From: Acinetobacter pecorum | GTDB lineage: Bacteria > Pseudomonadota > Gammaproteobacteria > Pseudomonadales > Moraxellaceae | Length of the DNA stretch: 64,000 nt | Direction of reading: 5' to 3' | Assembly: GCF_014837015.1 (NCBI RefSeq) | Contig: NZ_JACSPT010000014.1 | Location: 22,377-86,376, forward strand | The notes under the pieces: generated by a model | The model's input: the letters and a program-made list of their open reading frames with translations, nothing else | Told to the model about the DNA's origin: nothing | Database searches by the model: none | In this document: positions 1-7,633 of the stretch, in pieces | Position numbering within the stretch: position 1 is the first letter of the stretch | How the letters are laid out: each line of letters begins with the position of its first letter | Position numbers and translations under genes: made by a program

Positions 1-1
1 T

Positions 2-1054
2 ACCCATATCATGCTGTTCCAGTGCCTGATCCAGTATCTGGGTGATCTGGATTACCTGCCATATATCCTCTATGACTATATTCCAACGCTCTTTGTCATG
101 CTGTTTGTCTGGCAAAGTCTGGCAGTGGTCTGGGTCATCTCGCGTGAATTAAAATGGCCGTGGTGGGAACGTGCGCTGATCATGCTGGCGACCTTGTTTA
201 CCCTGGTGGTCTGGCAGATTTCAGTCAAAGATCAGCCCATCTGGAAAGTTGAAGAAATTCCACCAAGTTTTGCTGAAGATGCATTCTATGCCCAGCCAGT
301 TCTGCTGAACAAAGCGCTGGAAAGCATTGAATATGGTGAATTTGCACAGTCGCACTGGTATTTCATGGGGGTGGCTGGAGCCAGCTATCAGGATGTATTC
401 TATTCTGAAGTCGAGCGGATTAAAGAACAGTTTGATACCCGTTTTGGTACTTTTGGCCGATCCATTGCCCTAGTTAATCATCCGGCGACACGTACCACCG
501 TACCGATTGCTTCCAGAACCAGTATGGAACTGGCATTGCGCCGTATGGGGCAGCAGATGAACCGTGAAAGTGATGTGCTGTTTTTATATATGACTTCTCA
601 CGGTTTGCCAAATGTGTTCGAAATGGAAAATGCTCCACTGGATCTGGCCCAAGTCGATCCAAAATGGTTGCGTGATACCTTGGATGCATCTGGAATCCGT
701 TGGCGGGTGATTGTGATTTCAGCCTGTTTCTCGGGCAGTTTTGCTTCTGCCTTGCAGAATGATAATACCCTGATTATCACTGCCTCAGCAGCTGACCGCC
801 AGTCTTTTGGCTGTTCCAATGAAGCGGATTATACCTATTTTGGCCGGGCATTATTTGATGAAGCCATGCGTGAAAATAATAGTCTAAAAGCTTCTTTTGA
901 ACAGGCTAAAACCACGGTAGCTAAATGGGAGGCAGTCCAGGGCTTCGAACCTTCAGAACCGCAATGGGTGATTGGCAAGAATATGGAATTGATGTTGCCT
1001 CAACTGGAGCAGCGTTTATTTCCCCAGAACAGCACCACGATACAGTCTCCCTAG
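2..1054 (+). CDS. C13 family (legumain-like) peptidase, 5' end cut by window edge
   Basis: The reading frame is open to the left edge, so the true start lies outside; an internal ATG at 11 is probably not the start. The visible N-terminal part carries hydrophobic membrane segments (about the first 70 residues), followed by a soluble domain. The domain shows the C13 cysteine-peptidase layout: a His in the motif TSHG (near base 598) and a Cys in SACFSG (near 721), each after a hydrophobic strand. This suggests a membrane-anchored cysteine protease of the caspase-like fold. The substrate is unknown. It is followed 43 bp later by the S-formylglutathione hydrolase gene on the same strand and may share its transcript. 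Confidence 0.8.
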   Translation, partial: THIMLFQCLIQYLGDLDYLPYILYDYIPTLFVMLFVWQSLAVVWVISRELKWPWWERALIMLATLFTLVVWQISVKDQPIWKVEEIPPSFAEDAFYAQPVLLNKALESIEYGEFAQSHWYFMGVAGASYQDVFYSEVERIKEQFDTRFGTFGRSIALVNHPATRTTVPIASRTSMELALRRMGQQMNRESDVLFLYMTSHGLPNVFEMENAPLDLAQVDPKWLRDTLDASGIRWRVIVISACFSGSFASALQNDNTLIITASAADRQSFGCSNEADYTYFGRALFDEAMRENNSLKASFEQAKTTVAKWEAVQGFEPSEPQWVIGKNMELMLPQLEQRLFPQNSTTIQSP

Positions 1055-1097
1055 CCCAATATCCTCAATAGATCAGCTGCAATAATAAGGAATAGCC

Positions 1098-1934
1098 ATG
1101 GAACTTATACAGAACAATAGAAGCTTTGAAGGTGAACAGCGGATTTATCGTTTTGATTCGCGCTATCTTAAAACCCCGACTAAATTTGGAATTTATCTGC
1201 CGCCTCAAGCCTTGGAAGGTCATAGCTGTCCGGCATTATTCTATCTGGCAGGTTTGACCTGTACTGAAGAAACCTTTGCCATCAAGGCACATGCCCAGCG
1301 CCTGGCATCACAATTGGGGTTAATTTTAATCACACCGGATACCTCACCACGTGGTGAAGGCGTGGCAGAAGGTGACAACTGGGATATTGGTCAGGGTGCG
1401 GGTTTCTATATCAATGCCACCCAGGAGCCGTGGGCTGAACATTACCAGATGGAAAGCTTCATTGTGGATGAGCTCTATGCACTGGTCACTGAGGAATTCG
1501 TGATCCATTCCGGTAGAATCGGCATCTTTGGCCACTCTATGGGTGGGCATGGTGCCTTGACCCTGGCATTTAAATATCCGGAAAAATTCAAATCTGTTTC
1601 AGCCTTTGCACCCATTTGTGCGCCAAGCCAGTGCCCGTGGGGCGACAAGGCGTTTTCGAATTATCTGGGTGAAAACCGTGAAGAATGGCTCAAGCATGAT
1701 GCGACCGCTTTGGTTCAGGAGAAAGGCGCATTGTTCAATGATATCCTGATTGATCAGGGGTTCTCAGACCAGTTCTATAGTCAGCTCAATCCAGCCTTGT
1801 TTCAGCAGGCTTGTGATACCGTGAACCAGCCCTTAACTTTGCGTGAACATCAGGGCTATGATCATGGGTATTACTTTATTCAAAGTTTTGTAGATGATCA
1901 TTTGCAATTCCATGCCGTGCAGTTAAATCCTTAA
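1098..1934 (+). CDS. fghA: S-formylglutathione hydrolase
   Basis: This enzyme hydrolyses S-formylglutathione to formate and glutathione, the second step of glutathione-dependent formaldehyde detoxification in the cytosol. The 278-residue length is normal for the esterase D family. The nucleophile elbow GHSMGGHGA places the catalytic serine at residue 147. Further family marks are YLAGLTCTEETF near the N-terminus and a C-terminal HQGYDHGYYF containing the catalytic His. The ATG at 1098 has AAGGAA upstream. The usual partner, glutathione-dependent formaldehyde dehydrogenase (frmA), is not adjacent here. A terminator-like hairpin follows. Confidence 0.93.
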   Translation: MELIQNNRSFEGEQRIYRFDSRYLKTPTKFGIYLPPQALEGHSCPALFYLAGLTCTEETFAIKAHAQRLASQLGLILITPDTSPRGEGVAEGDNWDIGQGAGFYINATQEPWAEHYQMESFIVDELYALVTEEFVIHSGRIGIFGHSMGGHGALTLAFKYPEKFKSVSAFAPICAPSQCPWGDKAFSNYLGENREEWLKHDATALVQEKGALFNDILIDQGFSDQFYSQLNPALFQQACDTVNQPLTLREHQGYDHGYYFIQSFVDDHLQFHAVQLNP

Positions 1935-1971
1935 ATCGGTATTGCAAAGATGTAATAGCGCTAAAAAGATT

Positions 1972-2012
1972 AAAAAACCTCCAAAATGTTTTTACATTCT
2001 GGGGGTTTTTCT
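1972..2012 (+). terminator. Rho-independent terminator after fghA
   Basis: An A-rich arm with AACCTCC and a T-rich arm with GGGGGTT form a long stem, with AATG/CATT near the loop. It contains one or two mismatches or wobbles and ends in a T-run. It sits 37 bp after the fghA stop. Confidence 0.7.
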
Positions 2013-2054
2013 TTTAATATCAGTTGTATAAAAGTATAAAAAATTGGGGTCGTC

Positions 2055-3155
2055 ATGCAGCAGACAGCAGGCGGTATTCGTGTCAGTGAGCCATTATTTC
2101 CAGCTGCTTCAAGTTTTTCGACTGAAGCCACGCCTTCGGTCAGACCGAAATATCAGCGATATGAATTCAAGTTTCATGGTAGTACCTCGGAATATTTTGG
2201 TATTTGGTTGAGTAATATTTTATTGACAGTATTGACCTTGACCTTGTATTCACCTTGGGCGAAATCGCGTCGTCAGCGTTATTTTTATGGCAATACCGAA
2301 TTTTTGCAGCGTCGCTTTGATTTTACCGGTTTACCCAGCAAGATTTTTCTTGGCCGGCTTTTAGCCCTGGAAATTTATATAGTGTTCTTGGTGGTGTCGA
2401 ACTACTCGGTGTTGTTGACTACTCTGGGCTTGGGCATGTTGTATATGGCGGTACCGTGGTTGTTTCGCCTGACGCTTAAATTTAGAAGTCGCAACACCAA
2501 ATTTGGCAATACACGTTTTTATTTCTATGGTGAAAACAAATATTTATATCGCTTATTGAGTGTCGAGGTAATCAAGACTCTCTTAAGTTTATTTATTTTG
2601 CTACCTCGTTTAATTTGGCTCTATAAGCATTATTGCTTCGATCATTTACAATTGGGACAATTTAAATTTCGCTTGAACGCTACCCACAAAAACTATATGT
2701 CGGCTGTCTATCGACCTTTACTGTTGATGCTGGCTTTTAGCTTTGCGATGGTGGCCCTGATCGATGCAAGTCAATCGTCAAACTCAGAATATGACTTGTT
2801 GATTGTGATTTTATTATTGCTGTGGGTCATTGGCCTGATTTTTATCTTACCGATCATGTTGGCACGGATCTATATCACCACATGGAACAATCTGTTTCTA
2901 GGGGAGAATTTTTTTAAAACACGTGCCAATCCATGGCGTTATGCATGGATTGTTTTGTCAAACTGGGTATTAAAAATTATCAGTTTGGGCCTGTTATCCG
3001 CATGGGCCGACATCCGTTTTTATCAATATAAAACCAGTATGTTGGAACTCTTTGTCTTGGATGACCCTAACAAATTACAAAATATGTTGCAGCCTGACCC
3101 TAATTCCCTGGCAGCTGAATTCAGTTCTATGTTTGATTTTGATGCATCATTGTAG
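2055..3155 (+). CDS. YjgN family (DUF898) membrane protein
   Basis: The 366-residue protein resembles the YjgN/DUF898 family of polytopic inner-membrane proteins of unknown function. It has repeated modules with the family motif of an F/YxFxGxxxEYFxIWLxNxLLTxxTLxxYSPWAKxRxxRYFYxNT type, seen near residues 35-95. At least five hydrophobic segments follow (for example residues 105-145, 170-190, 220-240 and 250-275). The gene lies 11 bp before an M48 protease gene, so the two are almost certainly cotranscribed. That pairing suggests the membrane protein and protease act together, but this is inference. The ATG at 2055 has GGGGT upstream. Confidence 0.85.
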   Translation: MQQTAGGIRVSEPLFPAASSFSTEATPSVRPKYQRYEFKFHGSTSEYFGIWLSNILLTVLTLTLYSPWAKSRRQRYFYGNTEFLQRRFDFTGLPSKIFLGRLLALEIYIVFLVVSNYSVLLTTLGLGMLYMAVPWLFRLTLKFRSRNTKFGNTRFYFYGENKYLYRLLSVEVIKTLLSLFILLPRLIWLYKHYCFDHLQLGQFKFRLNATHKNYMSAVYRPLLLMLAFSFAMVALIDASQSSNSEYDLLIVILLLLWVIGLIFILPIMLARIYITTWNNLFLGENFFKTRANPWRYAWIVLSNWVLKIISLGLLSAWADIRFYQYKTSMLELFVLDDPNKLQNMLQPDPNSLAAEFSSMFDFDASL

Positions 3156-3166
3156 GGGAAATCATC

Positions 3167-4237
3167 ATGCAAAAAAGACCTGTTGAAGTGCTTTATTATG
3201 ATGGTAGCTCTGCAATAGCACATCCCGCTTTAATCCGCCCCCTTGATCAGCACCTCATTCAATTAAGTTATATCGATGACGAAAACCGGGATGTAGAGAT
3301 TCCTTATAAAATGATGGCTTTTATTGGTGCTGTGGGCCGTCGACCTGCGATTGTAGAACTTCCGAATGATGCACGTATTGAGTTTATTAGCCGTGTACCA
3401 TATTGGTTTGCCAAACCACAAAAAGCTATTTATGACGCAATATGGCAATTGGAGCGCTCACCTGCGCAGTTGCTCACCTTGCTAGTATTGGCTTTGGTCA
3501 TGATCTTTAGCGTGGTGAAATGGGTGATTCCGTGGGGCGCCAAACAAGTTGCAGCCTGGGTGCCAGACAATACGGTACAGCGCATTGGTGATGTTACTGA
3601 ACAAAATTTGGTGAAAAGAACGGAAGTATCTGCTTTAAGTGCTGATTATCAAAGTCGCATGCGTCAGCGTTTTCAACAGGAAATTGCTGAAAATCCGCAT
3701 GCACCTGCTAAACTGATTTTCCGTAAAGGTAAAGAGCTGGGCGCCAATGCCTTGGCGATTCCGAACAATACTATTTTAGTTACGGATGAATTGGTGGCGA
3801 TCGCAGAAATGGAAGAAGAGGTACTTGCAGTACTGGCGCATGAACAAGGTCATATTGTACGCCAGCATGCCATGCAAAAGCTGATTGCGGCATCCAGTGT
3901 CGCGATGGCATGGGAAATGATTTTCCAGGATGGCAGCAGTATGCTCACTGCAGCTGCAGTGAAGTTAAGTGATGCCGATTATTCAAAACATCTGGAATAT
4001 GATGCAGACGACTATGCCATGAAACATTTATACGGACGCGGCATTTCCAGTATTTATTTATCCAATTTCTTACAACGGGTGGAAAACCTGCGTTTATCAC
4101 AGCCGAAGAAAGAGGAGCTGGTAATTCAGATTGAACTTGAAAAATGGCTGAATACACATCCCGAAGAACAGGAACGCATCGAGCGTATTCATGCCTTTGA
4201 TGCAAAAATGTCTAAGCAAGCAGTCAGCCATGATTGA
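3167..4237 (+). CDS. M48 family zinc metallopeptidase
   Basis: A predicted membrane-anchored zinc protease of 356 residues. The N-terminal ~95 residues form a soluble domain, followed by one hydrophobic segment (about residues 98-122, LLTLLVLALVMIFSVVKWVI). The catalytic domain shows the HExxH zinc motif as AHEQGH at about residues 224-229. The third ligand is probably the Glu in HLEYDADDYA, as in M48 enzymes such as HtpX, Oma1 and LoiP. The ATG at 3167 follows AGGGGAAATC. It forms an operon with the DUF898 gene 11 bp upstream and is convergent with a DUF2218 gene whose stop is one base away. A quality-control role in the envelope is plausible but unproven. Confidence 0.9.
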   Translation: MQKRPVEVLYYDGSSAIAHPALIRPLDQHLIQLSYIDDENRDVEIPYKMMAFIGAVGRRPAIVELPNDARIEFISRVPYWFAKPQKAIYDAIWQLERSPAQLLTLLVLALVMIFSVVKWVIPWGAKQVAAWVPDNTVQRIGDVTEQNLVKRTEVSALSADYQSRMRQRFQQEIAENPHAPAKLIFRKGKELGANALAIPNNTILVTDELVAIAEMEEEVLAVLAHEQGHIVRQHAMQKLIAASSVAMAWEMIFQDGSSMLTAAAVKLSDADYSKHLEYDADDYAMKHLYGRGISSIYLSNFLQRVENLRLSQPKKEELVIQIELEKWLNTHPEEQERIERIHAFDAKMSKQAVSHD

Positions 4238-4238
4238 G

Positions 4239-4523
4239 TTAATCACGTTGCCAATTTGCTTCCAGTGGTTCTTGGCCCATACGGATCAGATGATCCAGCA
4301 CAACATTTTCAAGTTTATTCAGATCAGTAGCGTCATCGTTACTTTGAATCGTTACGGTAAGATGCTCGGCCTCTGGCGCCAGGTTCACTTCCGCACTTGG
4401 AAAATGAATCAGAAAAGCCGATTCAGTTTCATCAATATTGAATTTATGTTTCCAGTGATTGGCCAGGCGTTTGGCAACGCGTGAGGCTTGTTGTGTCTGG
4501 ATATGGGCAGTACTTTTCTTCAT
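4239..4523 (-). CDS. DUF2218 domain protein
   Basis: A small 94-residue protein resembling the stand-alone DUF2218 family, a domain also found beside siderophore-interacting proteins. The pattern AxRVAKRLANHWKHKF, then F.INFP-like strands and a C-terminal 'LDHLIRMGxEPLEAxW' are typical. No catalytic residues can be named and the function is unknown. It is convergent with the M48 protease gene, with one base between the stop codons and no room for a terminator between them, so transcripts probably overlap. Confidence 0.75.
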   Translation of the reverse strand: MKKSTAHIQTQQASRVAKRLANHWKHKFNIDETESAFLIHFPSAEVNLAPEAEHLTVTIQSNDDATDLNKLENVVLDHLIRMGQEPLEANWQRD

Positions 4524-4648
4524 TGATCTTATACACTTGTAATCATTCCCCTGTACTTTAAACCAGTCATGGGTGGAATCATAAGCCGCAAAGCGTTACA
4601 TAGCGTTTTATTCTTGCAACATCGAAGTCACAGTAGCCGGAGCGGATT

Positions 4649-4657
4649 TGATATAAT
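4649..4657 (+). promoter_or_regulatory. Extended -10 promoter for rpe
   Basis: TGATATAAT is a perfect extended -10 element (TG-N-TATAAT). The hexamer 17 bp upstream (CACAGT) is a poor -35, which fits an extended -10 promoter. It would give a leader of about 30 nt before the rpe ATG at 4692. Confidence 0.5.
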
Positions 4658-4691
4658 GGGAAAAATCCAATTTCAACAAGCCAGGTTCTCC

Positions 4692-5378
4692 ATGTCTAAG
4701 CCTTATTTAATTGCCCCTTCTATTTTGTCTGCTGACTTTGCCCGTCTAGGTGAAGAAGTCGAGAACGTGTTGGAAGCAGGTGCAGACGTTGTCCATTTTG
4801 ATGTTATGGATAACCATTACGTGCCGAATCTGACTTTTGGTGCTGGCGTGTGTAAGGCTTTGAAAAAATATGGCATCGAAGCACCTATTGATGTGCATTT
4901 GATGGTTAAGCCGGTAGATCGCATGATCGGGGATTTTCTCGAAGCGGGTGCCGACATCATTACTTTCCATCCGGAAGCTTCTGATCATATTGACCGTTCT
5001 TTACAGTTGATCAAGTCGGGTGGTGCCAAAGCGGGCTTGGTATTTAATCCGGCAACGCCACTGCATTATCTGGACTATGTACTGGATAAAGTCGATCAAA
5101 TCCTGCTCATGAGTGTAAACCCGGGCTTTGGTGGACAGAAATTTATTCCAATGACTTTGGATAAATTGCGTCAGGCACGTCAACTGATCGATGCTTCAGG
5201 TCGTGATATTCGTCTCGAAGTCGATGGTGGTGTTACACCGAGTAATATTCGTGAAATTGCTGAAGCGGGTGCCGATATGTTTGTGGCGGGTTCAGCTATT
5301 TTTGGTAAGCCAGATTATAAAGCTGTGATTGATGAAATGCGTGCAGAGTTAGCCAGAGTAGGACAGATTCAACTCTAA
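4692..5378 (+). CDS. rpe: Ribulose-phosphate 3-epimerase
   Basis: Interconverts ribulose 5-phosphate and xylulose 5-phosphate in the pentose phosphate pathway. The start at 4692 gives 228 residues and the canonical N-terminus [21 protein letters not shown] longer frame from 4569 would begin upstream of the extended -10 promoter and adds 41 residues without family character. Signature motifs present are [16 protein letters not shown] (metal-binding His/Asp), [17 protein letters not shown] and the phosphate-binding VDGGVTPSN...[12 protein letters not shown]. Expression probably ends at the hairpin at 5523. Confidence 0.95.
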   Translation: MSKPYLIAPSILSADFARLGEEVENVLEAGADVVHFDVMDNHYVPNLTFGAGVCKALKKYGIEAPIDVHLMVKPVDRMIGDFLEAGADIITFHPEASDHIDRSLQLIKSGGAKAGLVFNPATPLHYLDYVLDKVDQILLMSVNPGFGGQKFIPMTLDKLRQARQLIDASGRDIRLEVDGGVTPSNIREIAEAGADMFVAGSAIFGKPDYKAVIDEMRAELARVGQIQL

Positions 5379-5394
5379 TCGCTAAAACATCAGA

Positions 5395-5466
5395 TGCGCA
5401 TAAATATGTGGATAACTTTATGGATAAGTGTGTAGATATCTATGTTGATAACCATATGGATATGTT
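5395..5466 (+). repeat. Tandem array of DnaA-box-like 9-mers at 12-bp spacing
   Basis: Six 12-bp units start at 5395, 5407, 5419, 5431, 5443 and 5455. Their first nine bases are TGCGCATAA, TGTGGATAA, TATGGATAA, TGTAGATAT, TGTTGATAA and TATGGATAT. The second is the exact reverse complement of the DnaA box TTATCCACA; the third and fifth differ at one position and the others at two. All units are on the same strand in the same register. The array follows the rpe stop codon and precedes its terminator. The DNA beyond it is very AT-rich. DnaA binding is inferred from the motif only. Confidence 0.6.
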
Positions 5467-5522
5467 GCATAAAATGTAATCATTTGTACCGCGGTTGATT
5501 GCGATTTAGACAATATTTGTAT

Positions 5523-5551
5523 AAAAAGAACTCAAATTGGGTTCTTTTTAT
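5523..5551 (+). terminator. Rho-independent terminator after rpe
   Basis: AAAAAGAAC pairs with GTTCTTTTT around a short loop, extended by a T-G and a C-G pair, and ends in a T-run. It lies about 145 bp after the rpe stop, so the repeat array is within the rpe 3' untranslated region. Confidence 0.7.
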
Positions 5552-5910
5552 TACATATAACCCTTATGTTTAGTGGTTATTTGTTAATCATGAGTTAATA
5601 ATTCAACCAAGTAAAAAATGATCAATCTCTCACGAATTTATGTTTAATCATGTAATTTATCCCTAAAATGTTTGAATTTAATTAATGTGTATAACTTAAC
5701 ATTCTGAGCAACTCTCATTTAATTGTTATTAATTCAACTGCCCGAGTATGGAACTATACTAACTTCCATTTTTAGTCTCTACCATAACCAGAGCAGATAA
5801 GAATGTCGTGAGGACTTGAGTAAGACAAAGTTAATTTGTATCTCTAAAAGTCATGTTTTGTAACAATGACCACATTGTTAGCACGCGAATTAATAAAATT
5901 TCTATATCTG
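5552..5910. other. AT-rich non-coding stretch between rpe and the gdx leader
   Basis: No gene is supported here. The stretch is very AT-rich with many TTAAT/ATTAA tracts. A possible promoter for gdx is TTCAAC (5733-5738), 16 bp, TATACT (5755-5760), which would give a leader of about 240 nt leading into the riboswitch. A weaker alternative lies near 5817-5845. Confidence 0.35.
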
Positions 5911-5916
5911 GATATT

Positions 5917-6006
5917 GAGGAGGAACGACCTCCCTTGTGGATTGCAGTGCAAAATTTACAGGAAAAATCGTCAGGACGGCCTGATTCTTATATAAAAGGA
6001 GGAGGG
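5917..6006 (+). promoter_or_regulatory. Guanidine-II (mini-ykkC) riboswitch controlling gdx
   Basis: Two small hairpins carry the ACGR loops that define this class. Hairpin 1 is GGAGG (5919-5923), loop AACGA, CCTCC (5929-5933). Hairpin 2 is TCAGG (5971-5975), loop ACGG, CCTGA (5980-5984). The linker is about 37 nt. The ribosome-binding site GGAGGAGGG (5998-6006) follows, 4 nt before the ATG of a guanidinium-exporter gene, the classic target. The CCTCC arm of hairpin 1 could instead pair with the GGAGG of the ribosome-binding site. Guanidine-stabilised loop-loop contact would therefore free translation. Hairpin 1 has one extra loop A compared with a strict ACGR tetraloop. Confidence 0.85.
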
Positions 6007-6010
6007 CTGC

Positions 6011-6328
6011 ATGGCCTGGATTGTACTTATTCTTGCAGGTATTTTTGAAATCGTTTGGGCTTATTCGATGAAGCTGTCCGAAGGATTTACTCGTTTAACC
6101 CCCAGTATCATTACCATTGTTTTCATGGTACTGAGTTTCGCTTTGCTGGCTTATGCGATGCGTACTTTGCCGCTAGGTGCAGCCTATACGATTTGGACCG
6201 GGATTGGTGCAGTGGGTTCATTTCTCATCGGTATTTGGGTTCTGGGTGAACCTGCTACCGCCTTGCGTATGCTGGCTGCTGTACTCATCATTTCCGGTCT
6301 GGTCCTGATGAAAGTATCCTCTTCATAA
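6011..6328 (+). CDS. gdx: Guanidinium exporter Gdx (SugE), small multidrug resistance family
   Basis: A 105-residue inner-membrane protein with four transmembrane helices, the standard SMR size. The N-terminal MAWIVLILAGIFEIVWAYSMK contains the essential membrane Glu (residue 13). The segment LPLGAAYTIWTGIGAVGSFLIG is the Gdx/SugE signature and differs from the EmrE polyspecific subtype. It acts as a dimer exchanging guanidinium for protons. The strong ribosome-binding site is part of the guanidine-II riboswitch just upstream, which supports the substrate call. No terminator was seen between it and ogt, so cotranscription is possible. Confidence 0.93.
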   Translation: MAWIVLILAGIFEIVWAYSMKLSEGFTRLTPSIITIVFMVLSFALLAYAMRTLPLGAAYTIWTGIGAVGSFLIGIWVLGEPATALRMLAAVLIISGLVLMKVSSS

Positions 6329-6401
6329 TTTGTTTCTGCCTATCTCGGTGAACTGGGTTAATATAGAAAATGAACTATAGTGATTGGGACAGGGCGCCAT
6401 C

Positions 6402-6884
6402 ATGAACTTAAGTTATCTCTATATGGATTCTCCGGTAGGACAGTTACGACTGGTCGCGAATGAAACCGCACTGGTGGCCGTGCTTTGGGACTGTGAACAG
6501 CCGAATCGGGTGAAACTGGCGACCTTGGTTGAAGATCCGCAGCATCCGGTATTGATTGAAACCAGACGTCAGCTTCAGGAATATTTTGCCGGTCAGCGCA
6601 ATGTTTTTGACCTGCCTTTGGACTTTGCCGGTACTGATTTTCAGAAAAAAGTCTGGCAGGCGCTCCTGAATATTCCCTACGGACAAACGCGAAGCTATCG
6701 CGATATTGCTGAACAGGTGGGTAATATTAAAGCAGTACGCGCCGTGGGTGCAGCCAATGGCAAAAACCCGATTTCGATTATTGCACCCTGTCATCGGGTG
6801 ATTGGTCGCAGTGGCAAGCTGGTAGGATTTGCCGGTGGTTTGGATAAAAAACAAATCCTGTTAAATATTGAGCGAACGCATTAA
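6402..6884 (+). CDS. ogt: Methylated-DNA--[protein]-cysteine S-methyltransferase
   Basis: A suicide DNA-repair protein that transfers alkyl groups from O6-alkylguanine to its own cysteine. The chosen ATG at 6402 gives 160 residues and has GGGACAGGG upstream; a TTG at 6384 is in frame but less likely. The active-site motif PCHRV places the acceptor Cys at residue 130. The helix-turn-helix DNA-binding region (FQKKVWQALLNIPYGQTRSYRDIAEQVG, then AVGAANGKNP) and the C-terminal LVGFAGGLDKKQILLNIE are complete. It is a stand-alone Ogt without an Ada regulatory domain. Confidence 0.93.
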   Translation: MNLSYLYMDSPVGQLRLVANETALVAVLWDCEQPNRVKLATLVEDPQHPVLIETRRQLQEYFAGQRNVFDLPLDFAGTDFQKKVWQALLNIPYGQTRSYRDIAEQVGNIKAVRAVGAANGKNPISIIAPCHRVIGRSGKLVGFAGGLDKKQILLNIERTH

Positions 6885-6918
6885 TATTTAAACACTTAAA
6901 ATAAATGAAAATTAGAAT

Positions 6919-7581
6919 ATGGAACATTCTACGATACAGCTATTAAGTCCACTCTGGTCCAGCTTAGGGTGGATTCTTCTGCTTTTCTTTGGCGTGATGA
7001 TTTTTAAATTATTCAAGCCATTTTTAAAAGGGAAATTAGGAGAATTTGCGGTTGCTGCCCATGTCAAACTGTATTTAAAAGATCCTCAATATATTCTGCT
7101 CAATGATTTGACTCTTCCAGACGGGACAGGCGCGACCACGCAGATCGATCATCTGTTATTAAGTCCTTACGGAATATTCGTGATTGAGACCAAAAACTAT
7201 AAAGGCTGGATATTTGGAAACGAGCGACAAAAAACCTGGACCCAGAAAATCTATAAACACAGTTATAAATTTCAGAATCCGATTCATCAGAACTATAAGC
7301 ACATCAAAGTATTGGAGCGGCTACTGGCAGATATTGTGGAACCAGATCTTTTGCATTCTGTGATTGTATTTATGCCGGATGCCGTGTTTAAAACGCCGAT
7401 GCCAAATCATGTGTTTCGGGGGGCAGGCTGGACTGACTATGTGAAAAGTTTTGATCGGCAGATGATTTCGGAAACGAAATTAAAACGGATACAACTGCGG
7501 CTAGAAAAAGAAGTTTTAGAAAAATCTTGGAAAACCAATCGGGATCACGTAGAAAACTTAAAGCAGCGTAAGCAGTCATAA
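6919..7581 (+). CDS. NERD domain (nuclease-related) membrane protein
   Basis: A 220-residue protein with one N-terminal membrane segment (about residues 12-32). A NERD domain follows (about residues 36-150): KGKLGEFAVAAHV, then TTQIDHLLLSPYGIFVIETKNYKGWIFG, carrying the Glu, Asp and ETK residues typical of the nuclease-like fold. The C-terminal part is basic. Family members are suspected DNA-processing proteins, but no activity is established here. The ATG at 6919 follows AAAATGAAAATTAG and has no strong ribosome-binding site. It is convergent with dusC across a shared terminator. Confidence 0.85.
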   Translation: MEHSTIQLLSPLWSSLGWILLLFFGVMIFKLFKPFLKGKLGEFAVAAHVKLYLKDPQYILLNDLTLPDGTGATTQIDHLLLSPYGIFVIETKNYKGWIFGNERQKTWTQKIYKHSYKFQNPIHQNYKHIKVLERLLADIVEPDLLHSVIVFMPDAVFKTPMPNHVFRGAGWTDYVKSFDRQMISETKLKRIQLRLEKEVLEKSWKTNRDHVENLKQRKQS

Positions 7582-7597
7582 GCTTTTATGAGCCCAT

Positions 7598-7628
7598 AAA
7601 AAAGCCTTTGAATGATTCAAAGGCTTTT
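7598..7628. terminator. Bidirectional terminator between the NERD gene and dusC
   Basis: AAAAGCCTTTGAA pairs with TTCAAAGGCTTTT around a short loop, with A-run and T-run on opposite sides. It can therefore serve both converging genes. Confidence 0.85.
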
Positions 7629-7633
7629 GGGTT

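Noticed and set aside
4569..4691. A 41-residue N-terminal extension of Rpe
   Set aside because: It starts upstream of the extended -10 promoter and has no family similarity; the ATG at 4692 gives the standard N-terminus.
5407..5500. A chromosomal oriC
   Set aside because: DnaA boxes and AT-rich DNA are present, but dnaA, dnaN, rpmH or other usual origin neighbours are absent; kept only as a DnaA-box array.
5866..6048. A 60-codon frame overlapping the riboswitch and the gdx start
   Set aside because: It runs through both ACGR hairpins and into gdx in another frame, and has no ribosome-binding site; the RNA structure explains the sequence better.
6444..6854. 136-codon antisense frame over ogt
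   Set aside because: Opposite a complete, conserved ogt; no independent support.
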